64,000 nucleotides of DNA from Erodium maritimum. Its lineage: Eukaryota > Streptophyta > Magnoliopsida > Geraniales > Geraniaceae. Below, piece by piece: positions 56,524 to 64,000 of the stretch. Within the stretch, counting starts at the first letter, position 1, and each line of letters begins with the position of its first letter. The position numbers were made by a program, and so were the translations under genes. A model generated the notes under the pieces. The model saw nothing but the letters and a program-made list of their open reading frames with translations. It searched no databases and had not been told where the DNA came from. The stretch lies in assembly GCA_963921825.1 (NCBI GenBank), contig OY997588.1, positions 52,522,803 through 52,586,802 on the forward strand, in the 5' to 3' direction.

Positions 56524-57288
56524 AAATACACTGATGACATTATTGCTCGTGCTGGTATGGCTTCCTGCTCCCCGTCAGCCACGCCTGTTGACACTCAGGG
56601 AAAGCTCGGCTCCTCTGATAGTCCAGTTTTTGAGGATCCCACTCTTTACCGTAGTCTTGTGGGGGCGCTTCAGTATCTCACTTTTACTCGTCCGGACATC
56701 TCCTATGTAGTACAACAGATATGTCTTCATATGCATGATCCTCGTGTCCGTCATATGGGAGCCCTTAAGCGTATCATTCGCTATCTTCAGGGTACACGAC
56801 ACCTAGGATTTCATATCTACTCCTCTTCTAGGTCTGCTCTTATCGCATACATTGATGCTGACTGGGCTGGTTGTCCTGACACTTGTCGCTCTACATCTGG
56901 TTTCTACGTGTTTTTGGGTGACAACCTGGTCTCGTGGTCCTCCAAGCGCCAACCGACTATGTCCCGTTCCAGCAATGAGGCCGAGTATCGCGGTGTGGCC
57001 AATGTGGTGTCTGAATCCTACTGGCTTCGTAATATTCTCCTTGAGCTTCACTATCCTCTTTCCCGAGCTACTCTGGTCTATTGTGACAATGTCAGTGCCA
57101 TTTATTTATCTAGGAACTCGGTGCAGCATCAACGCACCAAACATATTGAGCTTGACATACACTTCGTTCGGGAAAGGTTGCCAAGGGTCAAGTTCGAGTA
57201 CTACACATCCCCTCTCGCTCTCAGATTGCCGATGTCTTCACCAAAGGGCTACCTAGAGTCTTATTTCTCGATTTCAGATCCAACCTGA
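56524..57288 (+). pseudogene. Copia RNase H
   Basis: In frame with the reverse transcriptase after a single stop: SLVGALQYLTFTRPDI, then ADWAGCPDTCRSTSG (first Asp), SSNEAEYRGVA (Glu), VYCDNVSAIYLS (Asp) and TKHIELDIHFVRERL (final His/Glu/Asp region). The catalytic residues are kept. A frameshift near 57215 alters the C-terminal end, where the expected 'ADVFTKGL' is read in another frame (DCRCLHQRAT). Confidence 0.93.
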
Positions 57289-57323
57289 ACATCCATGATC
57301 CTCCCGCTCAGATTGCAGGAGCG

Positions 57324-57482
57324 TGTTAGCGATAAGCTTTATCCAGATTTTGAATACTATCAAACTCTAGAATAACATTGTTTGAACATTTTTTTTATAG
57401 TTTGAATTCACCGAGCCTATCTGTAATTTTTGATATATACTCTGATTAATCAATAGACAAGGGAAGAAATTTAACTCCAACA
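57324..57482 (+). repeat. Copia 3' LTR, 159 bp
   Basis: TGTTAGCGATAAGC to CTCCAACA. It matches the 5' LTR fragment at 47178-47292 with scattered substitutions and a T-run length difference. The sequence just before it, GATTGCAGGAGCG, is a weak polypurine tract. Confidence 0.9.
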
Positions 57483-57490
57483 ATTCTTAT

Positions 57491-60400
57491 TGTAATAACC
57501 ACTCCCGGTCAACGCCAGTCAAATCTGCGAAAAACAGGAAAATTTAAAAATTTTGGTCAGTCACTTAATTGAACCTAAATTTGACCCCGAGGGTCATACC
57601 GGACTTAAGTTGACCCCGATATCGACCAAAGTGAGTTCCGGGGGACTCGGGGCAACTTTCTGATCAATTTGGGAAAAGTTGACTTTTCGTTGGAAAAGTC
57701 AATCGAGCGACGTTTTGGTCCATTCGATGACCGTTTTAGATCCAAAAAGCTTAGCCGTCGTCGCAGCGGTCTTAGTTGAGCCGTTTCCTTGTAGCCCGTG
57801 AAGTTTCGTAATTTCTTGGAAAAAGTGCCCGTTCGGGGCCCGAAACAGCCGAATTTCGCGAATCTGACTGAAAAATATCTAGAAGATATTTTCCAAAAAG
57901 GTGTGGGTCCCACATGACACATGTCATGAATGTGGTGGAAGGAAAAGGGGAGGACAACTTTACCCTTGACTTTAAAGAAAAGACAAAAGGAAAAGAAAGG
58001 GCATTTTGGTCTTTTTGCTATGTGTTAGTGTTTGAATCAATTTAAAAGGGAAATGTGGAGGTGATACACGGCAATTCAGCAGCAAAATAGGAAATGGAGA
58101 GAGAAAGAAGAGAGAGAAAGGGAAGGAGAGAAAAGGAAAGAAAATGGGAGATTTTGGTGATTTCCCGACGATCCGACCGACCGATCGACTCAACGATTGA
58201 AGATTCGTCATCCCGTCGTCATTCCCTACGGTGAGCACCTAACCGATTTTCGTTTTGATACGTTTAAATTTTAGGGTTTGAGTTTAAACGGTTTGATTAT
58301 GGTTGGGTTTTGGTTAGAATTGGTTTAAAGATGAATGGTTGAGGTTTGGGGTTCGTTAGGAACGTTTTGGGGCAAAAAGGGAATTTTTCCATTGTGGCCG
58401 TGTGGGGCCCACGTGCTCGGGTGCTCGGGTTTTAGTGCTCGGGTGGTTTAAAACGTTCCCCGGACCATTTATCCTTAACCGAATCGAAATTTGGAATTAA
58501 ATTGGAAAAGTTATAATTATCGGGTTTGGAAACTTTAAACGTCATTTAATTGACTCGGGAGTCGGAATTCGATTCCGTCAAGTGCGTTGGGTTCCTTGAA
58601 TTATTCTAAGACCGTAGAAACGAAAACGGGGGCTTTCGGAGCCCCGGAAGGCAATTAACGAAACCCGGGCAGATTCGCCATGTCGGGCGAATCGGGCCTT
58701 TACAGGTCCTTTATCGACAATGTCGAGTAATTGGGAAGTTTGGGAGTGATCGACATTGTCGGGGTTAAGTTTGGGCATCGAGTTTAATGGTTTTCGGTTT
58801 ATTTCCTGCGAGTGTTTAGTGACTTTAAATTGTGTTCCTTTAGATCGTGCCACGGACCGAGGCAAGGGAAAGCTGGGTGAGTGACTGAGATCATCAGCGG
58901 AGCTCGTGGTTTGGCTTTTGGGAGAACACGCACGAGGTAGGGAAAAGTAGCCGGATCTCGGCCCTGACTGGGGAAAGTTAACAGTAGAATTGCATGTGAC
59001 ACCGGGGTGTCGTGGGTTGAATAGGTTTATTTTAAATATTAGAAAAGCATGATACGGGATTGTAGCGTTTATCAGAAAAGCATGTTACGGTAACTTAGTA
59101 ATTATTGAGAAAAGCATGTGACACTTAGTAGTGTCGTAGGAGCAGAGAACTTAGCGTTAATTGTTTTACTGGAGGCATATGACCATGCCCGAAGGTTGTT
59201 TGTGAACTTATCGATATTGGGTGGCCTTGAGAGCCCGTGTTTTATTATCGAGTTTTGGGTGGCCTTGAGAGCCCGTATTATTATTGTTGAGTCTTGGGTG
59301 GCCATGAGAGCCCGTGTTATTATTCGTGTTTGGGTGGCCATGAGAGCCTGTACTTTACTGTTGGTGTTTTAGCTGGCTTACGAGTTAGAGTCTCGGTAAG
59401 TTGCAAGCGTGTTTTATTGTTGAGTTTTGGGTGGCCATGAGTGCCCGTGGGGTTGTTGAACCCGTGTCTTTACCTTTGGTGTTTTGGGTGGCTTTGAGAG
59501 CCGTGTACTAAGGTTGGTGTCTTTGGCTGGCCTGACCGAGTTAGAGTCTCGGGGGGTTGCAAGCTTTCTTTAGCTGGCTTACGAGTTAGAGTCTCGGTAA
59601 GTTGCAAGCGTGTTTTATGGTTGGTGTCTTGGGAGGCCGTGAGTGCCTGTGGGACTTTTGAGTCTGTGTCTTACTGTCGGTGTGTCTTGGGAGGCTGTGA
59701 GTGCCTGTGGGGCTGTTGAGTCCGAGTTTTACAGTTAGTGTCTTGGTGGCCATGAGTGCCTGTGGGTGTTGAACCTGTGTTGTTACTGGTTGTTGATTTT
59801 GCTTGTGATTGTGATTGTGATTGTGGTTACCGGAGGTTGGAGGCCTGCTTCCTGAAACGGGGGTTCACGAGCACACGCGTCTGCATGTTCAGACGGGGTA
59901 GGGGGCCCGCCCGCCAATAAAGGGGTCCTGGCCGAGCGTGTGTGGTTTGGGTTTGTGAGCATACCTTGGCTGGCTTATGGGTTAGAGTCCCAGTAAGTTG
60001 CAGCATTTTCCGGCTGGCTTATGGGTTAGAGTCCCAGTAAGTTGCAGCATTTTCCGGCTGGCTTATGGGTTAGAGTCCCGGTAAGTTGCAGCATTCTTGG
60101 GTTGGCCTGACCGGGTTAGAGTCCCGGGAGGGCGTTCTTGGCAGCTGGTTTGCGATCCTTTGTGATCTTGTTTGGTGTGCGATCCTTTGTGATCTTGTTT
60201 GGTGTGTGATCCCTTGTGATGCTGTTTGGTGTTGCGTAACTTTCTTTTGAGTCCTTGGAAGAGGTTGTCAATGGTTGTGTCTGATCTAGTTTATTTGTCA
60301 AGGTGTCGAGTTGGTCAGGGAAGGCAACAGTGGGTGCATGTTCAGTTAGAGTACTTGGGTTGGGGATGGTGTTCCCCGGTGTTGAGTTGTTGTTGGTGTT

Positions 60401-60738
60401 ACTTGCTTTGTCTGCTAATTATGCCGTAGTCAGTCTGTTATCCGTGGTGGTGAGCGAACGCTCACCCCTAGCTGCTTTTCCTACAGGTACTGTTCATGGG
60501 ACGCACTAGGTGAGCTTCTGAAGCTTGAAGAGCTTGAAGCAGGTTTCTGGGTATTTTGAGTCTAGTGACGTGTACCTCGTTTTTGTCCACTTGTTGGGAC
60601 GTGTTTTTAGTTGTAATTATTATTTTGTTGAACTAAATTGGTATTTTAAAGTGATTTAATGAAAACAGGTTTCAAGTGTTTTTATGTTTTTAAAACGTTC
60701 GCGTCCCGAGTTCGATTTACTGAAATTGGGGCGTGACA
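57491..60738 (+). mobile_element. Solo LTR, family 1, 3.25 kb, next to the copia element
   Basis: Starts TGTAATAACCACTCCCGG, ends AAATTGGGGCGTGACA, flanked by CTTAT at 57486-57490 and 60739-60743. It sits within a few bases of the copia target-site duplication. It holds the GGTAGGGAAAAGTAGCCGGA block (58936), minisatellites at 59215-59780 and 59940-60120 (unit with GGCTGGCTTATGGGTTAGAG), and the hairpin at 60449-60466. No internal region. Confidence 0.9.
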
Positions 60739-60743
60739 CTTAT

Positions 60744-61326
60744 TATGTAAAAAAAATCAGTTTAGATTAGAGCGTCAAAACAAGTCGAAATACTTGGTAA
60801 TGAATGTGTGTTTTTCCTAAATAATAGGACTCCTAAAACATCTGTTTAAGACTCTTGTTCACAGAGGAATGGATTAAATTTATTTAGATACATTTCTTAA
60901 AAGTTCATAAATTTTTTTTAAAAATGGATTGAAAAAGAAGGCCGAAAATATTAAAGAGAGAAAACAGAAAAAGGAGTAAAGAGTGATTTGCAAGTCCATA
61001 TCATCTTGGGATAACGTCGTTTCCGTACCTATTCCGAAAGGTTTTTTTCACTTCCAAACTTATGTCTACCTTTTGTGACAATTCCTATCTTATGCATAGT
61101 TGCATTTTACAGAAAGTGAAAAAAACTGTTCAAATTGACGACTCCGTCAGCTGTTCGAGCACGTGACCCGCACATGGAGCGTCTATACTTTCTAAATGAC
61201 GATACTGCCCCGAAATGTTATGCTTCAAAAGGGGGAAAATGAAGATACGACAGTTTCAGACTTGCATAGGAAGGGAGAAGGAGCAAAATCGCGTTGGAAG
61301 GGAAGCAGCAGAGAGAAGAGGAAACG
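60744..61326. other. Upstream region of the GRF gene
   Basis: Non-coding. A CACGTG box lies at 61160-61165 (GAGCACGTGACCCGCACATG). A purine-rich leader (GGGAGAAGGAGC…GCAGCAGAGAGAAGAGG) precedes the ATG at 61327. No other gene. Confidence 0.45.
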
Positions 61327-62160
61327 ATGAAGGGAGAAGCTCTGGTATATTTTTCCACTCTCATGTCTTTGAACTCCATTTTAATTTGTGGGTGCATCTG
61401 AAATGGTTGCGTGGGTTCATAAACCTAGGGGTTGTTCATCCACGTTTAAAAAGATAGGGTTTTTTAATTTCTTATCCAAAAGAAATTGGGGTTTCTTCTT
61501 CAACAATATGAACAAAGAAATGAAATGATTGGTTTTTCAAAAATATGAAGAAAAAAAGTAGGGTTTGTTCATATTACATATGACAATGTACTGTAAATAT
61601 GATTCTAACAGGTATTGAATTATCATTAGGAGCTGAAAATGCAAAGTAAAAATTAGACATTACAGTGATACTAAATCAACACTATGTACAGGAGAATAGG
61701 ATTGCAATTCCCGAACTTGTATACTGTTATTGTGGAGTACAAGCTCCACTCCGTACATCATTGTCAAAGGAAAATCCCGGGAGAAGGTTTTATGGTTGTG
61801 GTAAATTTAGTGTAACCTTATTTCCTAACAACGTTGTTCATATCACTCAATTTAGGGTCTTGAAATTAATGTGTTGAACGGTATAATTGATATGTATGTA
61901 TTTGTCAGGATGGGAAGAAAAAATGTAGCGTTTTTCGTTGGTATGATCGTGAAGTTTCTAAGGTGGAAGTGGCTCAAATGAATGACAGAATTAAAGCATT
62001 GGAGGAGGCTATGTGGAGTGAGGAAAAGAACAACACTTTGAAAAGGAAGACTTCGAAATGTAGACTAGTGGTATTGGTTGTTGTAGTGTGTTTTATGTTA
62101 TCTTTGTTTCTTAAGGGTAGTAATGGACCGAGCAAGAAAGCGTACATGATTCTTCTATGA
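61327..62160 (+). CDS. Small GRF-type zinc-finger protein with C-terminal membrane segment
   Basis: Three exons fit: 61327-61344 (ATGAAGGGAGAAGCTCTG, donor GTATAT), 61692-61811 and 61909-62160, with introns in phase 0. The product is about 129 residues. The GRF zinc finger reads CYCG near the start, then ENPGRRFYGCG and, across the intron, KKCSVFRWYD, giving the C-C-C-C/W pattern of the family. A coiled coil (MNDRIKALEEAMWSEEKN) and a hydrophobic helix (LVVLVVVVCFMLSLFL) follow, then a short tail. Plant genomes contain many such GRF/coiled-coil/TM proteins, with poorly known function; GRF fingers bind single-stranded nucleic acid in other proteins. An alternative start is ATG at 61665 without the 18-base first exon. 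Splice sites are by eye. Confidence 0.6.
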
Positions 62161-62640
62161 ATTATGCATTGTGGGTTGGTTTAGTTGTAATGTAAGAAGA
62201 CATGATAATTAATTTATGTCATATAAGCTGTTAATTGTGTTTGTGTATGTGTAGGTATAAAGAGCAGATAAAATAGTTGAGCAACAACATGATTTAATTA
62301 GAGACTACATAGTTAAATGCATGGAAAATAAGGATACTTCCTAAACATGGTTTAGATAAAAGAAATTGAACAGCAACATGATTTAATTAGAGACTACTCA
62401 TTGTCTTCTCCGTCAGTGGGTTCATCGTCTTCAGTATCTGGAGCAAAACCCGACTCATCATCGCTCCCTTCTCCTTCCGTGTCCCCGGCATAACCATGTT
62501 CCGAGTTATCCTCTTTCTTAACAGGAGGCTGTTGTTGTGGAGGTTCTTGTTCTGGTTTAGGTAGTTTAACCGGAGGTGGTGTTGGTGGATGAACTGTAGG
62601 TGGTGAATGAACAGGAGATTCTGTAGCGGGAGATGGGTAA
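62161..62640 (-). pseudogene. Acidic C-terminal coding fragment (62394-62640), unknown
   Basis: On the minus strand a frame runs into the TAG at 62394 and reads PPTPPPVKLPKPEQEPPQQQ, then KKEDNSEHGYAGDTEGEG and ends DDEPTDGEDNE. Proline-rich then acidic, it looks like a real protein tail, but the upstream part is cut at about 62640 by the next element. It faces the GRF gene tail to tail. I do not recognise the family; a transposase tail is one possibility. 62161-62393 is non-coding. Confidence 0.35.
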
Positions 62641-62721
62641 TCCCCTGTGGGATCGTGGGGTGGAGGGTCGGGAATGGGATCGTGCTATTTTCTGTGTTAA
62701 AACCGCAGGGCGTCAAGCTAA

Positions 62722-62739
62722 TGGCGCCGTTGCCGAGGA
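62722..62739 (+). promoter_or_regulatory. Primer-binding site, tRNA-Asp type
   Basis: TGGCGCCGTTGCCGAGGA matches, with one difference, the TGGCGCCGTTGCCGGGGA site known from plant Tat/Athila elements, complementary to the 3' end of tRNA-Asp. It marks the start of the internal region. Confidence 0.75.
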
Positions 62740-62827
62740 GCAATTAAGGCAACCTTTTCTATATAGTTTGTGTTACGACTGTTTCATTTTTTTTATATAT
62801 ATACCTTTTTATTCAATTCTTTGCAAC

Positions 62828-63826
62828 ATGAATTTTATGGATGATAATTATTGTGATATATGCAAAGCTACTGATCATTGGTTTTTGGAGTGCGAGTTTC
62901 TTGTGGTTTCCGTTAACCCAAATTGGAGGGAAACTTCCTCACGATTGCCTAAAGAGACTCAAAGGCAATTGAATGATCTCGTAGAATTGATTAATAAGAC
63001 AACCTTCAAGGAACTACCAATCCACATTGAGGATGCTCATTCCGAGCACTTATGTGACACAACAGAGCAAGAAACTCCTGATTCAACCATGAGTTTAGAG
63101 GTAAGTGCGGAATGTGAGGTATCAAGTTCTTATCCCTCTTGTATTATGCCCATTCCATCTCCATATAGTTTTGATGCATTGAATTCTATAGATGTAAATA
63201 ATAATTGTATAGTTGAAGAAAAGAGTTCACAAACTCTTGTTGAGCCAAATCTTCCCATAGTATCGATAGAGTTGGCTGACAGATCTATTAGATATCCAAG
63301 GGGTACTATGGAAGATGCTCTCAAGAAAGGGGCTGTTCTTGAACCTCCCATTGATTTTATTTTGCTAGACATCGAGCATGATGTCGAAATTCCTTTTAGT
63401 GTGAGAGATTCATATTTAGATTCTAGCAAATCAACTCTATATGTTCAACCTATACCATTGGTCTTTAAATTTAATATTGAGCATAGAGTTGTTAATATTA
63501 ATCATGAATTTTTGGACACATTTGCTAGTCTTCAATCCCCGTTTGTGAACCATTATTCTATTTTGGTGGATGCTACTAACCCTTGTGGACAAGTGCATTT
63601 TCCAATTCATGGGACTCATATCCCTAGCAAGTTATGCCAAGATGAACTTGATCATAATTATTCTATTAAGGCAAGCTTGATGATGTTGGCCTTGAGTTTG
63701 GAGTTCTTACAAAACTCAAGGAAATTGTTCTTATACTACATTGTGTTCCGTCTCCTGACTTTTTATCTACACTTGAAGAGGAGGACGCAATGGAAGTATG
63801 AGACGTTCGGGAGGCCTCCTGATTGA
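62828..63826 (+). CDS. Gag-knuckle/partial protease ORF of a short Tat/Athila derivative
   Basis: The 332-codon frame starts MNFMDDNY and has a perfect C-X2-C-X4-H-X4-C knuckle at residues 9-22 (CDICKATDHWFLEC). This is where the end of Gag is joined after loss of the capsid region. An acidic linker follows, then LADRSIRYPRGTMEDALKK and PIDFILLDIEHDVEIPF, which match the flap and C-terminal half of the plant gypsy aspartic protease. The catalytic 'DxGA' loop that should precede LADRS is missing. The last 40 residues (YIVFRLLTFYLHLKRR) look like a frame run-on. The start is the first ATG after the leader; an upstream in-frame ATG at 62633 would read through the primer site and is unlikely. Confidence 0.6.
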   Translation: MNFMDDNYCDICKATDHWFLECEFLVVSVNPNWRETSSRLPKETQRQLNDLVELINKTTFKELPIHIEDAHSEHLCDTTEQETPDSTMSLEVSAECEVSSSYPSCIMPIPSPYSFDALNSIDVNNNCIVEEKSSQTLVEPNLPIVSIELADRSIRYPRGTMEDALKKGAVLEPPIDFILLDIEHDVEIPFSVRDSYLDSSKSTLYVQPIPLVFKFNIEHRVVNINHEFLDTFASLQSPFVNHYSILVDATNPCGQVHFPIHGTHIPSKLCQDELDHNYSIKASLMMLALSLEFLQNSRKLFLYYIVFRLLTFYLHLKRRTQWKYETFGRPPD

Positions 63827-64000
63827 GCCTCCTACCCGTCGAGCAAACGACGTTAAACAAATGCGCTTGTTGGGAGGCAACCCAATATCTCTACCCCTAT
63901 TTGTTTTGTATATGTTATGTCTTGCTCTTATTTTCTGACTATTTGTGCAAGTTGGTGATACAGGATGGAAGCATGAGAATTATAATTGTATTTGTTGGCG

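Larger units (their letters stand above)
47178..57482 (+). mobile_element. Ty1/copia retrotransposon carrying three nested insertions
   Basis: The LTR begins TGTTAGCGATAAGC at 47178 and the 3' LTR ends CTCCAACA at 57482. ATTCT flanks both (47173-47177, 57483-57487). The 5' LTR is broken at its TATAC by a gypsy-type LTR (47293-53132), and right after that insertion the sequence jumps to the GAG-pre-integrase region, so the rest of the 5' LTR, primer-binding site, gag and protease are deleted. The integrase region carries a MULE (54025-55372). The short 159-bp LTR and compact pol fit the Ale/Retrofit kind of copia, though the lineage is a guess. Confidence 0.9.
62641..64000 (+). mobile_element. 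Non-autonomous Ty3/gypsy (Tat/Athila-like) element, runs off the window
   Basis: A tRNA-Asp-type primer-binding site (62722-62739), an ORF with a zinc knuckle and partial protease, and then the conserved words GTTAAACAAATGCGC and TTGGGAGGCAACCCAAT (63851-63892). The latter are typical of plant Tat/Athila elements downstream of pol. No reverse transcriptase or integrase lies between protease and that motif, so the element has lost most of pol or is a short derivative. The LTR upstream of the primer site seems no longer than about 75 bp here, so it is probably truncated. Confidence 0.7.

Overview
This window is a piece of plant nuclear genome, almost certainly from a eudicot. The evidence is a spliced cytosolic ribosomal protein uS19/RPS15 gene with the usual plant intron layout and plant promoter motifs, surrounded by plant-type transposons: Ty1/copia, Ty3/gypsy of the Tat/Athila kind, CACTA, MULE, hAT, PIF/Harbinger, and LINEs with RRM or DUF4283-type ORF1. 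Nothing is prokaryotic or organellar. I cannot name the species.

Layout. 1-2.4 kb: non-coding DNA and a LINE-like relic. 2.4-3.9 kb: a truncated long LTR. 3.9-13.4 kb: remains of a CACTA transposon (CTACGACT subterminal repeats, a TNP2 fragment, a second-gene remnant) of which about 3.5 kb exists as a near-perfect palindrome (arms 6009-9519 and 9918-13427). Each arm carries a complete LINE copy that encodes only an RRM-type ORF1 (557 codons, intact in both arms). 13.43-14.8 kb: RPS15 on the minus strand, its stop codon lying 2 bp from the palindrome edge. 14.8-15.1 kb: a Tourist-like MITE. 15.7-19 kb: a decayed LINE ORF2. 19.6-20.9 kb: a PIF/Harbinger accessory gene relic. 20.95-23.6 kb: a solo LTR. 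23.7-25.7 kb: a LINE relic split by a hAT element. 26.2-27.9 kb: an RRM ORF1 relic. 31.2-34.2 kb: a second solo LTR. 34.2-37.2 kb: a LINE split by another insertion. 37.9-39.2 kb: a foldback element. 39.5-40.7 kb: a Harbinger transposase relic. 41-42.4 kb: MULE-type and DUF1985-type relics. 44.9-47.2 kb: a third DUF4283-type ORF1 relic. 47.2-57.5 kb: one copia element (TSD ATTCT) carrying three later insertions (an LTR inside its 5' LTR, a second LTR nested in that one, and a hairpin MULE in the integrase region), abutted by another solo LTR to 60.7 kb. 61.3-62.2 kb: a small GRF zinc-finger/membrane protein gene. 62.7 kb to the end: the start of a non-autonomous Tat/Athila-like element.

Only two ordinary host-type genes look intact: RPS15 and, less surely, the GRF gene. 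The rest is a layered record of transposition in which insertion order can be read from target-site duplications. The most unusual parts are the palindrome carrying paired ORF1-only LINEs, its breakpoint at the RPS15 stop codon, the all-hairpin MULE, and a family of solo LTRs with internal minisatellites and no internal region anywhere in the window.
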